Source: a bacterium (GTDB taxonomy: Bacteria > Zhuqueibacterota > QNDG01). From it: DNA of 32,173 nucleotides. The first letter of the stretch is position 1; each line of letters begins with the position of its first letter. The stretch spans positions 1 to 32,173 of the forward strand of contig JAGGVB010000091.1 in the NCBI GenBank assembly GCA_021158245.1, in the 5' to 3' direction. This document shows, piece by piece, positions 1-8,912 of this stretch. The position numbers and the translations under genes are program-made. The notes beneath the pieces were generated by a model. It was given only the letters and a program-made list of their open reading frames with translations, searched no databases and had not been told where the DNA came from.

Positions 1-1536
1 CTTGCTCCTTATAAAGAAAATGTTGTAAAGTCAGTACAGGGTAAAATATGGCTGAGCGGAGTTAATAAGTCTCCGGCATCGGGAAGGCCGGTAATGCTGA
101 TAACTGTTCCTATAAAAGAAAACGATATTGTTGTGGGTATTCTGGGTACACCGGTTGAGCTTAACAATTTTTCGCGGGAATATATTGATAATATAAAGGT
201 AGGCAAAAGAGGATATGCATTTCTTGCAGATAAAAACGGTGTAATTCTTGCCCATCCGGATAAAAGTTTAGTAATGAAAAAGAATTTAAATGATTTTGAT
301 TTCGGGCCTGAAATGCTCCGGATCAAGAATGGTAAAATGGAATACACTTATAATGGTGAGAAGAAAGTGCAGTACATTGCCACAAATGAAAAAACAGGGT
401 GGATAATTTCAATTACAGATTCTCTTGAAGACGCATTTCTTTCCCGCCTGCGAAGCATGAAGACTATTGCATTTTTTCTTGGGCTTGGAGCTGTACTCAT
501 AGTTGGTTTTGTGATTTGGTGGCTGGTCCATTCGGCAATAGCTGCAATACGAAAAGTTGCACAAAAGCTGGATGTGATAGCTACAAGCGGAGGAGACTTG
601 ACTCAGCGTCTTGAAGGCGGAGGTGATGATGAAGTGGGTATGCTTGTTAAAGGTTTCAACCAGTTTATGGAAAAATTACAGGAAATAATATCCAAAGTAA
701 AAACCAATACTGAAGAGCTTGTTGCTGCTTCAAATGAAATAAGTGCTACTTCAACTGAATTGGCAACAGGTGCTGAGGAGCAGACATCTCAGTCGAGTGA
801 GATAGCAGCCAGCGTGCAGGAGATGACCGCTTCAATCGTGGAGAATGCAAAAAATGTAAATCAGACTTCAGATATTGCAAGAGAGGCAAGTAGTAAAAGC
901 CTTGACGGTAAAAAAGCTATGGCAGAGGCTCGTGAGGGATCGGAAGCTGTTGTTCATGTTACTGAGCGGGCTGTAACTTCTGTAAAATCTCTATCTGACA
1001 GAGCAGGGCAGATAGGTGAAGTAATCCAGGTAATTGATGATATTGCAGATCAAACCAATTTACTTGCTTTGAATGCTGCAATTGAAGCTGCCCGTGCAGG
1101 GGACCAGGGAAGGGGCTTTGCTGTTGTGGCTGATGAGGTGAGAAAACTTGCGGAACGGACAACAAAAGCAACAAAGGAAATTGCAGATACTATACATGCA
1201 ATACAAAGCGATACAGAGGAGACATCTGAATCCATGCTGGAGGCGCAGAGCAAGGTAATGCAGAGTGTTGATGCGGTTGTAAAAACAGACGGTATTTTAA
1301 CAGAGATTACAGCTGCAGTAAATACAATGATGGATATGATGAATCAGATTGCAGCGGCTACAGAGGAGATGAGTTCCGGAGCTGAAGAGATTTCTAAAAA
1401 TATGGAATCAATAAGCCAGGTTACACGTGAGTCTGCTGCAGGGGCAGAACAGATGTCCATTGCATCAGAAGAGATGAACAGACAATCTGAAAAATTAATA
1501 GATATTATCCGGCAGTTTTCTTTGGGAGATAAGTGA
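1..1536 (+). CDS. Methyl-accepting chemotaxis protein, 5'-truncated by window edge
   Basis: Transmembrane chemoreceptor that senses a periplasmic ligand and controls CheA. The reading frame is open from base 1, so the Met at base 94 is internal and the true start lies upstream; 511 residues are visible. The first ~130 visible residues are the membrane-proximal part of a dCache-like sensor (motifs [11 protein letters not shown] and [17 protein letters not shown]). A transmembrane helix ([20 protein letters not shown]) is followed by a HAMP domain and a long cytoplasmic coiled coil. The signalling tip carries the family hallmark [17 protein letters not shown] followed by [18 protein letters not shown]. 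There is no C-terminal CheR-docking pentapeptide; the protein ends SLGDK. It is the first visible gene of a chemotaxis operon. Family call is certain; ligand unknown. Confidence 0.97.
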   Translation, partial: LAPYKENVVKSVQGKIWLSGVNKSPASGRPVMLITVPIKENDIVVGILGTPVELNNFSREYIDNIKVGKRGYAFLADKNGVILAHPDKSLVMKKNLNDFDFGPEMLRIKNGKMEYTYNGEKKVQYIATNEKTGWIISITDSLEDAFLSRLRSMKTIAFFLGLGAVLIVGFVIWWLVHSAIAAIRKVAQKLDVIATSGGDLTQRLEGGGDDEVGMLVKGFNQFMEKLQEIISKVKTNTEELVAASNEISATSTELATGAEEQTSQSSEIAASVQEMTASIVENAKNVNQTSDIAREASSKSLDGKKAMAEAREGSEAVVHVTERAVTSVKSLSDRAGQIGEVIQVIDDIADQTNLLALNAAIEAARAGDQGRGFAVVADEVRKLAERTTKATKEIADTIHAIQSDTEETSESMLEAQSKVMQSVDAVVKTDGILTEITAAVNTMMDMMNQIAAATEEMSSGAEEISKNMESISQVTRESAAGAEQMSIASEEMNRQSEKLIDIIRQFSLGDK

Positions 1537-1569
1537 ACGTTATAAACCATAAAGGATTTTGTATCTACC

Positions 1570-2331
1570 ATGGATGAAGAAAAGAGAAAAAAACTTGAAG
1601 AATTGCGTAAAGAACTGGACCCGGAAATCCTGTCAAAGATGGCGAAGTATCTTGGCGGTGACGAGGCTGCTGCAGCTGCGAGTATCGGAACCGGCGCAGT
1701 AAAATCTTCCGCAGGCCCTGCTGATACTTTAATCCCGAAGTCTGCTGCGGAGAAAAGCAGGGAAAGAAGAGCAATGCGGTTTCAGGAGAGGATGGCGAAG
1801 AAGAGAAGGGAAAATGGTACCTATATTGAAGTACCGCAGAATCGGAATTCTAATATCCACTTTGAAAGGCCCGTATATATTTTTAGTTCTCTTGATATCT
1901 GGGCTAAAATTATTGACAGCCAATTCAAACTGCTTGGTTATCAGGAGTCATTAGTTTTTTCTTCTTTTTCATCATTAATAAAAGAAATTCTCAACAGCCA
2001 TAAAGAGAATAAAGAAAAAATATTTTATGTGGCTGTAGCTTTTCAGGATATAAAATCATTTATCATGGGCTGGCAAAACCTGAAAAATATGGCATTAAGC
2101 GAAGAAGCATTGAAATTCCTTGAGGGCATCCATGTTTTTTATGTTGTGGAATCAATGAAACAGATTGGAGATAGGTTTATTAGTATGTATGGTTCTGATA
2201 AAATTATTGCAATTACTGACGAGCCTGATGAAAACAGGGCCAAAGTGGTTTCCGTTGCAGGTGGCGGCAATTCATTATCTAAGGGAAAAGAGTCAGGGAG
2301 AGAGGAAAATGAAACGAATACTAATAGTTGA
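1570..2331 (+). CDS. Uncharacterised protein with probable degenerate receiver domain
   Basis: 253 aa, family not recognised. The first ~100 residues are highly charged and probably partly disordered, opening with MDEEKRKKLEELRKELDPEI, with an Ala-rich stretch and an RRAMRFQERMAKKRRE basic segment. Residues ~98-230 read like the alternating strand/helix pattern of a CheY fold: VYIFSS, a helix ending LLGYQ, KIFYVAVAF, IHVFYVVE, KIIAITDEP. The acidic pair after strand 1, the phospho-acceptor Asp after strand 3 and the Lys after strand 5 are all missing, so it would be a pseudo-receiver; this is inference. It overlaps the next gene by 23 bases, which suggests translational coupling with the CheY-like receiver. 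A likely job is a non-phosphorylatable adaptor in the chemotaxis array. Confidence 0.8.
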   Translation: MDEEKRKKLEELRKELDPEILSKMAKYLGGDEAAAAASIGTGAVKSSAGPADTLIPKSAAEKSRERRAMRFQERMAKKRRENGTYIEVPQNRNSNIHFERPVYIFSSLDIWAKIIDSQFKLLGYQESLVFSSFSSLIKEILNSHKENKEKIFYVAVAFQDIKSFIMGWQNLKNMALSEEALKFLEGIHVFYVVESMKQIGDRFISMYGSDKIIAITDEPDENRAKVVSVAGGGNSLSKGKESGREENETNTNS

Positions 2332-2683
2332 TGATGAGAAAGTAGTACTTGACGTTTTGGAACGGATACTTGCGAGGTTAGGATATTCTACAGTTGTAGC
2401 CCATTCAGGCGATACGGCACTGGAACTATATGCAAAGGAAAAGAATTTTTTCGACCTTGTTCTTCTGGATGTGCTCATGCCGGGGAAAAACGGGTTTCAG
2501 ATTGCAGAAGAGATGCGGCGGCTCAAACCTGATCAGAGAATTGTCCTTGTTACGGGAATGGGGGAGAATGCCATAAATGTAAAACGTGAAAATGCATCAT
2601 CTGTTAAAATTAACGATGTACTTGCAAAGCCCTTTTCTTTTGAGAAAATAAAATCTCTCGTGGAGGAGATGACAAATAACTGA
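2309..2683 (+). CDS. CheY-like single-domain response regulator
   Basis: 124-aa stand-alone receiver. The start at 2309 (MKRILIVDDE) is preferred over a longer in-frame ATG at 2165 because receiver homology begins exactly there and an AG-rich Shine-Dalgarno stretch (GGGAGAGAGG) lies just upstream. The longer version would overlap the upstream gene by 167 bases. Conserved residues: acidic D8/D9, phospho-acceptor D54 in LVLLDVLMPGKNG, Thr in LVTGMG, and Lys in LAKPFSF. It lies between the pseudo-receiver gene and cheA, so it is a good candidate for the chemotaxis output regulator (CheY), though specificity for the flagellar switch cannot be read from the sequence. Confidence 0.93.
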   Translation: MKRILIVDDEKVVLDVLERILARLGYSTVVAHSGDTALELYAKEKNFFDLVLLDVLMPGKNGFQIAEEMRRLKPDQRIVLVTGMGENAINVKRENASSVKINDVLAKPFSFEKIKSLVEEMTNN

Positions 2684-2740
2684 TTTATGGCATTGATCTC
2701 TGTTTATGTTGAGATATAAAATATTTTAAAGGGAAGAAAT

Positions 2741-4510
2741 ATGGAGTCTATGGCGCAGGATATTGAACTTGTAAAAGAATTTTTAAATGAAACGACAGAA
2801 CTTCTCGAAAATCTGGATAATGATCTGGTAAGCCTTGAAACGGAACCTGAAGATAGTGAATTAATAAATCGAATCTTCAGAGCATTTCATACAATAAAAG
2901 GGACATCCAGTTTCCTGGGATATGATCAGCTTGTGGAGCTCGGCCATGCGGCTGAGGATGTGTTAAGCCTTTTACGGGACGGTGAGCGTATTGTAACATC
3001 AGATATAATGGATATTCTTCTTAATGCAATTGATAAACTTAAAATTTTGGTTGATCAGATTCGGAACGATAAAATTGAAGCAATTGATCTTTCGAATGTA
3101 TTAAAAGAGCTGTTAAAAATAAAAAATGGTGAAATCGGGATAAAAAATCTGGCTGAGAAGACATCCGAAACAGAAAGCAGCCCGGAAGAAGAGAAGAGGC
3201 CTGATGGAAACAGAGAAGAGAACCTGAAGAAGAGTGCTCCGGAGAAAAAAGAGAGAGGAGACAGGTTTAAAGGTGTGGAGACTTCAACCATACGTGTTGA
3301 TGTGGAAAGACTGGACGGCTTGATGAATCTTGTAGGTGAGCTTGTACTTGAAAGAAACAGGCTTCTGCAGGTAAACAGAGAATTCAGGGTAACTCAGGAT
3401 TGGCAGGATTATGAAGAGAAAGTCGCAGATACAACAGAAAAAGTAAATTTTATCACTGCAGAGCTTCAGCTTTCAGTATTAAAAATGAGAATGGTTCCTA
3501 TTGACAGGCTTTTTAAAAAGTATCCCAGACTTATGAGGGATATTGCAAGAGACAAGAATAAAAAAGTTGAGCTTGTAATTTCCGGAGGTGAGACCGAGCT
3601 TGACAAGACAGTTATTGATCAGGTTGGGGATCCTATTGTTCATCTTATGAGAAATGCAATTGATCATGGAGTTGAACCCCCTGAAGAGAGGCAGAGAATG
3701 GGGAAGCCGAGAACAGGGAAAATAGAGCTTTCTGCTTCTCAGGAAGGGAATCACATAATTATTTCTGTCAAAGATGACGGAAGGGGCCTTGATATTGAAA
3801 AGATAAAACAAAAAGCACTTGAAAAGAAAATGGCCACGGAAGCGCAGCTTAAAGGAATGTCAGACAATGATGCAATGCAGTTAATATTCGAACCTGGTTT
3901 TAGTACTGTCGATAAAGTGAGTGACCTCTCGGGCAGAGGTGTGGGGATGGATGTAGTGCGGAATAATATCCGTAATCTAAATGGGATAATTGACATGCGC
4001 AGCAATTTCGGCAGGGGTACAGAAGTTATTTTAAAACTGCCGCTGACGCTTGCTGTAATTCAGGCTCTGATGGTAGGAGTGGGCAGGGAAATTTATGCAG
4101 TTCCTTTGACATCAGTAATTGAAACAATCAGAATTGATACAAAAGAAATTCAGACAATTGATCATAGAGAAGTGATTAGGCACCGTGATTCAGTAATACC
4201 TGTGCTTTTCCTGAAAAGAATTTTTAATGTTGCCAATGACAGTGATGATGTAAGTGATGGAAAATCAATTAAATATGTAGTTTTAATTGCAATCGCGGAA
4301 AAACGTTACGGGCTTATTGTTGATCATCTTCTCGGACAGGAAGAAGTTGTTATTAAATCTCTCGGAGAATATTTGGGAAATGTACCCGGAGTAGCAGGAG
4401 GTACAATCACAGGGGACGGGCTTGTACGATTGATTCTGGATACTGCCAATGTAGCGGAAATCGCAAAAGAGAAGTATTATTCTGCTCAGAATACGGTAAT
4501 AGAGGATTAA
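2741..4510 (+). CDS. cheA: Chemotaxis histidine kinase CheA (no recognisable P2)
   Basis: 589-aa kinase that autophosphorylates on an HPt histidine under receptor control and passes phosphate to CheY and CheB. Domains: P1/HPt residues 1-105 with phospho-acceptor H50 in AFHTIKGTS; an acidic/basic low-complexity linker ~130-180 where the CheY-binding P2 domain normally sits; P3 dimerisation ~185-250 (LMNLVGELVLERNRLLQ); P4 ATPase ~255-435 with N-box HLMRNAIDHGVEPPEER, G1 DDGRGLD and G2 SGRGVGMDVV; P5 CheW-like ~437-580. Start at 2741 has AAGGGAAG upstream; Met4 at 2750 is an alternative. It is followed 10 bases later by cheR. The apparent lack of P2 makes it shorter than enteric CheA (about 650 aa). 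Confidence 0.97.
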   Translation: MESMAQDIELVKEFLNETTELLENLDNDLVSLETEPEDSELINRIFRAFHTIKGTSSFLGYDQLVELGHAAEDVLSLLRDGERIVTSDIMDILLNAIDKLKILVDQIRNDKIEAIDLSNVLKELLKIKNGEIGIKNLAEKTSETESSPEEEKRPDGNREENLKKSAPEKKERGDRFKGVETSTIRVDVERLDGLMNLVGELVLERNRLLQVNREFRVTQDWQDYEEKVADTTEKVNFITAELQLSVLKMRMVPIDRLFKKYPRLMRDIARDKNKKVELVISGGETELDKTVIDQVGDPIVHLMRNAIDHGVEPPEERQRMGKPRTGKIELSASQEGNHIIISVKDDGRGLDIEKIKQKALEKKMATEAQLKGMSDNDAMQLIFEPGFSTVDKVSDLSGRGVGMDVVRNNIRNLNGIIDMRSNFGRGTEVILKLPLTLAVIQALMVGVGREIYAVPLTSVIETIRIDTKEIQTIDHREVIRHRDSVIPVLFLKRIFNVANDSDDVSDGKSIKYVVLIAIAEKRYGLIVDHLLGQEEVVIKSLGEYLGNVPGVAGGTITGDGLVRLILDTANVAEIAKEKYYSAQNTVIED

Positions 4511-4520
4511 AGGATATAGA

Positions 4521-5351
4521 ATGAGCGATTTGTTAAAAATACGTGATTTGGTTTATCAGGAGACAGGAATGTATTTCCCTGATGATAAACAGTACTATTT
4601 TGAAGGCAGGTTTAAACGCCGGATTGAATCATTGGGGCTGAAAGATTTTAGTGAATATTATTCCTATCTGTCAAAGAAGGAAAACAAGAGAGACGAATTC
4701 TTAAACTTGATGAATGAACTCACAATCAATGAGACAAGTTTTTTCAGGAACAAGGCTCATTTCCATGCGCTTCAGGAGATTATAATCCCGGAAATTGCTG
4801 AGAAGAAAAAGGATATGGCTTTCAGGAAGATTAAATTCTGGAGTGCCGGATGTTCATCAGGAGAAGAAGCATATACAATTGCAATGATAGTAAATGAGTT
4901 GAAGGAAACAATTTTAAGCGGATGGAGTATTGAAATAATTGCTACTGATATTAGTGAAAGAGTTCTGAATATTGCAAGAAAAGGTGAATACAGACAATAT
5001 GCTGTCAAAAATATGCCTGAAGAGTATAAAAACAGATATCTAACCTTTAATAACGGAATCTATACTGTAAAAAAAGAACTGAAAAATTATATAAAATTTT
5101 CAAATGTAAATCTTAATAATGACATGTCAATGCTTTTTATGAAGGGGTTTGATATTATTTTCTGCAAGAATGTTTTGATATATTTTGACCTTGCGTCAAA
5201 AAAGAGAGTTATTTCACATTTTTTTAACGCCCTTGATGTAGGGGGAAATCTGTTCATCGGGTTCTCAGAGTCGCTTTTTGGAGTTGACAGCAGATTTAAA
5301 CTTGTTCATTTCCCCGGGGGAATGGCTTACCGCAAAGATATTCATATTTAG
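4521..5351 (+). CDS. cheR: Chemotaxis protein methyltransferase CheR
   Basis: 276-aa S-adenosylmethionine-dependent enzyme that methylates receptor glutamates for adaptation. The N-terminal helical domain (~1-70) precedes the diagnostic LTINETSFFRN segment. The SAM-binding site reads FWSAGCSSGEEAYTIAM, then IIATDISERVLNIARKGEY, and the core motif FDIIFCKNVLIYFD; length is typical of the family. The gene starts 10 bases after cheA and ends 9 bases before the HDOD gene, so it is cotranscribed. Its substrate is presumably the receptor encoded at the start of the window and others elsewhere. Confidence 0.97.
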   Translation: MSDLLKIRDLVYQETGMYFPDDKQYYFEGRFKRRIESLGLKDFSEYYSYLSKKENKRDEFLNLMNELTINETSFFRNKAHFHALQEIIIPEIAEKKKDMAFRKIKFWSAGCSSGEEAYTIAMIVNELKETILSGWSIEIIATDISERVLNIARKGEYRQYAVKNMPEEYKNRYLTFNNGIYTVKKELKNYIKFSNVNLNNDMSMLFMKGFDIIFCKNVLIYFDLASKKRVISHFFNALDVGGNLFIGFSESLFGVDSRFKLVHFPGGMAYRKDIHI

Positions 5352-5360
5352 AGGTAAAAG

Positions 5361-6257
5361 ATGAGGGTTAATGATAAAGATTTGTTAGTTAATACATATG
5401 TTACCCGCGCAATGCCGATTCCGACTTTGCCGAGTGTTGTTTCAAGAATACTTGAACTTTCAGGCAAGCCGGATGCGAAGGTGGAGGAAGTTGCAGATGC
5501 TATTCTGACGGATAAAGTTTTAACTGCACGCATGATAAGATTGGTAAATTCTGCATTCTGGGGTATCAGGAGGAGAATAACTTCAATTCGGGAAGCGATT
5601 GTTTACTTAGGGTTGCATCAAATCCGCAGTATAGTTCTTACTACATCTCTATTTAATTCTTTTCCGGAGAAGAATCCTTCTTTTGATATCAGGCGTATTT
5701 GGGAACACGGGCTTGGTGTTGCTATGGTAAGCCGCCGTATTGCTGAAAAAGTAGGGTACAGTGATTCTGAAAAGGCGTACATCGGGGGATTGATGCATGA
5801 TATAGGGGAAGTTTTGCTGAGCCAGTACAGCCTTAATGAATTTGAAGAAGTGATTGAAGTTGTTAAAAATGAAAAGATATCTTTTTATGATGCGGAGAAC
5901 AGGGTTATAGGTGTGAATCATACTGATTTTGCAGACTGGTTTGGCGAGCACTGGGGCTTTTCGGAAGAGTATGTTGAAGTTATTGCAAAACATCACTCAT
6001 TAGAAGAAGCGGAAATCAATCCTCCTCTTGTTGCAATTGTTGTTTTGGCAGATTTGTTGTGCAGAGTACGCGGCCTTGATTACGGGTTTGAGGAAAATAT
6101 AGAAATTGTTTTAAAAGATGAACTCGCATGGAAGATTCTTGTTGATGACAATCCTGATCTTGCTAAAATAGACCTTGTCAGGTTTACCCTGGATCTGGAT
6201 GCACTTATTGCAGAAGTTAAAACAATTGTCAGGGATATATACAGAAGTGATGATTAG
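5361..6257 (+). CDS. HDOD-domain signalling protein
   Basis: 298-aa protein almost wholly made of an HDOD domain (about residues 15-220), a helical HD-related output fold found with two-component and chemotaxis systems. Visible markers are PIPTLPSVVSRIL, VLTARMIRLVNSAFWG, the HD dyad H146-D147 in GLMHDIGEV, and NHTDFADWFGEHW followed by KHHSLEEA. No EAL, receiver or GGDEF domain is fused. A Shine-Dalgarno GAGG lies just before the ATG. It sits between cheR and cheB. A paralogue closes the signalling block at 21350-22252. Catalytic activity is not established for this family. Confidence 0.93.
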   Translation: MRVNDKDLLVNTYVTRAMPIPTLPSVVSRILELSGKPDAKVEEVADAILTDKVLTARMIRLVNSAFWGIRRRITSIREAIVYLGLHQIRSIVLTTSLFNSFPEKNPSFDIRRIWEHGLGVAMVSRRIAEKVGYSDSEKAYIGGLMHDIGEVLLSQYSLNEFEEVIEVVKNEKISFYDAENRVIGVNHTDFADWFGEHWGFSEEYVEVIAKHHSLEEAEINPPLVAIVVLADLLCRVRGLDYGFEENIEIVLKDELAWKILVDDNPDLAKIDLVRFTLDLDALIAEVKTIVRDIYRSDD

Positions 6258-6291
6258 TATAAGAAAATGTTGATATGGAGACTCAATTGAT

Positions 6292-7371
6292 ATGAATAAC
6301 ACCCGGAAGCAAATTAATATTCTTGTTGTTGATGATTCTGCGTTCATGCGGGTTGCCCTGAAAAAAATTATTGAGGAAGACGGCACGATAAAAGTGATGG
6401 ATGTTGCACGGAACGGCGAAGAAGCCCTGAAAAAGATAAAGAGGCATAAACCTGATCTTGTTACTCTTGATATTGAAATGCCTGTAATGGACGGATTAAC
6501 AGTGCTTGAGAAAATCATGAATGATATGCCTATGCCTGTGATAATGATAAGCTCTTTGACAGAGGAAGGCGCTGATGCGACTATGCGTGCTCTTGATCTT
6601 GGTGCTGTTGATTTTATACCCAAGGGAGGCAAATCCTATGTAAATCTTGATATTGTCAAGGTCGGTGAGCAGCTAAGGCAGAAGATAAGGGCCATTGTTA
6701 AAAAGGGCAGAATACAAAAATACGGTATGCAACCCGGATCGGGTGCAGATAAGAAATCATTTCAGCCGGATTACGTCAATCTTCCGGCAGTAAAGGAAAA
6801 GTGCGGTGTTGTTGCTTTGGGTGTTTCTACTGGCGGCCCTCTTGCGCTTCAAAAAATGATACCTATGCTTCCGGAAGATTATCCGTCAAGTATTCTTGTT
6901 GTTCAGCATATGCCGCCGATGTTTACAAAACCTTTTGCAAAAAGATTAAATCAGCTTGCCAAAGTAAAAGTTAAAGAAGCCTCTGAAGGAGATATTACAG
7001 AACCCGGGACAGTTTTTATTGCACCCGGAGGAAAGCATATGATATTTGAAAGAAGGAGCGATGGGAAACTTGTAATAATACTTTCTGATATTCCCGGTGA
7101 TACACTTTTCAGGCCTTCCGTAGATGTGATGATGCTTTCAGCTGCATCTGTATACAGAAGAAAGATTCTCGGAGTGATTATGACAGGCATGGGAAATGAC
7201 GGGCTGCAGGGAATGATAAGAATTAAAGATCTTGGCGGAACAACACTTGCACAGGATGAAGCCTCATGCGTTGTTTATGGAATGCCTAAAGCATGCGTTC
7301 AGAACGGTATAATTGATCAGACCATTCCACTTGAATTGCTGGCAAACAGTATTGTTCATTATTCCGGGTAA
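6292..7371 (+). CDS. cheB: Protein-glutamate methylesterase CheB
   Basis: 359-aa two-domain adaptation enzyme that removes methyl groups from receptors (and deamidates Gln) when phosphorylated by CheA. Residues 1-125 are a receiver with D14/D15 and phospho-acceptor D60 in VTLDIEMPVMDG. A ~45-residue linker leads to the esterase domain with its full catalytic triad: S179 in GVSTGGP, H206 in VVQHMPP and D303 in MTGMGNDG. Length and motif order match the family. It is 34 bases downstream of the HDOD gene and 33 bases upstream of the first cheX. Confidence 0.98.
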   Translation: MNNTRKQINILVVDDSAFMRVALKKIIEEDGTIKVMDVARNGEEALKKIKRHKPDLVTLDIEMPVMDGLTVLEKIMNDMPMPVIMISSLTEEGADATMRALDLGAVDFIPKGGKSYVNLDIVKVGEQLRQKIRAIVKKGRIQKYGMQPGSGADKKSFQPDYVNLPAVKEKCGVVALGVSTGGPLALQKMIPMLPEDYPSSILVVQHMPPMFTKPFAKRLNQLAKVKVKEASEGDITEPGTVFIAPGGKHMIFERRSDGKLVIILSDIPGDTLFRPSVDVMMLSAASVYRRKILGVIMTGMGNDGLQGMIRIKDLGGTTLAQDEASCVVYGMPKACVQNGIIDQTIPLELLANSIVHYSG

Positions 7372-7404
7372 AGATATACAAAACTGAAAGAATGGGGTGT
7401 TTAG

Positions 7405-7881
7405 ATGGAAGAGCATTTTTCAAAAATCATAATTAATACTACAGAGAAAGTATTTAATAGTATGGTTTTTATGGATGTCAAGGGTAAGGAATCTGACGGG
7501 AATTTTACAATTGAGGGAGTTCATGTAACTGCAATGGTAGGATTTGCAGGAATTTATGTAGGCCTTTCAGCTATTCACTGTTCTATCGGGCTGGCACGTA
7601 AGATTTGTGCATCAATGCTGCAAATGGATCCGTCGAGCCTTACCAATGAAGATGTCCGTGATGCATTGAGTGAAATATCCAATATGATTTCAGGGCACTT
7701 TAAAGCACAGCTTGCAAATACAATTGATGCTGAAGAGCAGGTTTTCGAACAATCCGTACCATCTGTAATTAGCGGTGAAGATTATGAAACTCACGTTATT
7801 ACTGACGCGCCTCATTATTATGCAGAATTTACAACAGGGGAAGATGTATTCTATGTAGAACTTGCGATGAAAAAGGTATGA
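7405..7881 (+). CDS. CheX-type CheY-P phosphatase, copy 1
   Basis: 158-aa protein of the CheC/CheX/FliY phosphatase superfamily, which dephosphorylates CheY-P. The CheX signature helix reads EISNMISGHFK, with catalytic E90 and N93 (ExxN spacing). The surrounding alternating strands (VHVTAMVGFAGIYVGLSAIHC and QSVPSVISGEDYE) fit the CheX fold and length. A second, diverged copy follows directly. CheX is typical of bacteria that lack CheZ. Confidence 0.88.
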   Translation: MEEHFSKIIINTTEKVFNSMVFMDVKGKESDGNFTIEGVHVTAMVGFAGIYVGLSAIHCSIGLARKICASMLQMDPSSLTNEDVRDALSEISNMISGHFKAQLANTIDAEEQVFEQSVPSVISGEDYETHVITDAPHYYAEFTTGEDVFYVELAMKKV

Positions 7882-7946
7882 TTGCCGGAATCCGAATTGA
7901 TAGTCAGTGTCTATGATTAATGTGTTATAAATTATTAGGAGTTCAG

Positions 7947-8441
7947 ATGATTACACAAGAGACTGAAAAAGAGTTATTATCTAAAGCATTGGATGAAGTT
8001 TTTGGAACAATGATGAATCTTGAAGTGACTCATTGTGATTCGTGTGACGATGATGATATTATTCATCAAGAGCACCTGACTGCAACAATAGGTTTTGCAG
8101 GAGGATGGAATGGATTTGTTTCAATTGCATGCAGCATTACTACTGCACGGCTGATAACCCAGCTTCTCCTTGGCACCAATAGTGATGAAATCCCGTGTGA
8201 TGAAATCAGAGATGCAGTAGGGGAGGTTGTCAATATGGTTGGAGGAAGATATAAGACTTTGTTTTCTGAACATCAGAATAGCAGCAGGGAAGTTTTTAAG
8301 ATGTCAATACCATCTGTGGTACAGGGGAAAGAGTATAATATTTTTGCGCCTGCAAATAGCGGTTCGACAAAAATTGCAGTAGAAATAAAGGATGAAAAAC
8401 TATCGGCTTTTATTGCGTTAACTGAAGATCAAGGCAATTGA
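7947..8441 (+). CDS. CheX-type CheY-P phosphatase, copy 2
   Basis: 164 aa. The start at 7947 is chosen because AGGAG lies 6 bases upstream; the longer ATG at 7920 has no such site. Catalytic helix is GEVVNMVGGRYK with E93 and N96. It aligns with copy 1 along its length (TATIGFAGGWNGFVSIAC versus TAMVGFAGIYVGLSAIHC; MSIPSVVQGKEY versus QSVPSVISGEDY). A difference is an acidic Cys/His-rich insertion near residues 29-43 (HCDSCDDDDIIHQEH), which could bind metal; that is speculation. Two phosphatases may serve different receivers in this receiver-rich locus. The stop overlaps the longest possible reading of the next gene by 4 bases. Confidence 0.85.
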   Translation: MITQETEKELLSKALDEVFGTMMNLEVTHCDSCDDDDIIHQEHLTATIGFAGGWNGFVSIACSITTARLITQLLLGTNSDEIPCDEIRDAVGEVVNMVGGRYKTLFSEHQNSSREVFKMSIPSVVQGKEYNIFAPANSGSTKIAVEIKDEKLSAFIALTEDQGN

Positions 8442-8464
8442 GCAGGTTTAATAGGGGTAAGGAA

Positions 8465-8884
8465 ATGAAGCCATTGCCATACATTTTAAGTGCTGTAATT
8501 ATAGGTTTCGGAGGCCTTGCAGAAAAATTTGACAATACAGGACATAGTGTTACAATTGTTGTACGTCATGTTGATAAATTTAATATTCAGACTGAAAATG
8601 CTGATCAAATAAAAACAAGCGCACTTCATTGGACTTCAACGAGAAATGGAAAGAAAATTACAGTTAAAAGAATGATCTCCGGGGAAGTAACCGATCATGG
8701 GTATAATGTTATCAGATGTAATGGGGGCACTGTTGCAGAAAATATGATTTCGGCCGAATTAGACATGGATTTTATTGTTAATCTCAGCAGATCAGGGGAG
8801 TGCATTCTATATATGAAGAAGCCGAAACACGGCCGTAATAAAAGGAAAGAAGTAATTATTTATACAATAACAGACACATATTAA
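8465..8884 (+). CDS. Small protein with N-terminal hydrophobic segment, function unknown
   Basis: 139 aa, not recognised. The start at 8465 has a TAAGGAA ribosome site directly upstream and gives an N-terminus like a signal peptide or anchor (MKPLPYILSAVIIGFGGLA). An in-frame ATG at 8438 would give a 9-residue extension and a 4-base overlap with cheX; it lacks a good ribosome site. The rest looks strand-rich (HSVTIVVRHVDKF, GKKITVKRMISGEV, MDFIVNLSRSGECILYMKK) with a basic tail. It lies between the chemotaxis core and the hybrid-kinase block on the same strand, so it is probably cotranscribed. An exported or membrane-attached role is inferred only from the N-terminus. Confidence 0.72.
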   Translation: MKPLPYILSAVIIGFGGLAEKFDNTGHSVTIVVRHVDKFNIQTENADQIKTSALHWTSTRNGKKITVKRMISGEVTDHGYNVIRCNGGTVAENMISAELDMDFIVNLSRSGECILYMKKPKHGRNKRKEVIIYTITDTY

Positions 8885-8912
8885 ATAAACAGGATTAAAG
8901 AAGGCATTTCTT

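Noticed and set aside
2165-2308. In-frame N-terminal extension of the CheY-like gene
   Set aside because: Receiver homology starts at 2309 with a good ribosome site; the extension lies inside the upstream gene and looks like an out-of-frame translation.
6111-6632. 173-codon minus-strand open frame across the HDOD-cheB junction
   Set aside because: Overlaps two firmly identified genes and has no domain signature.
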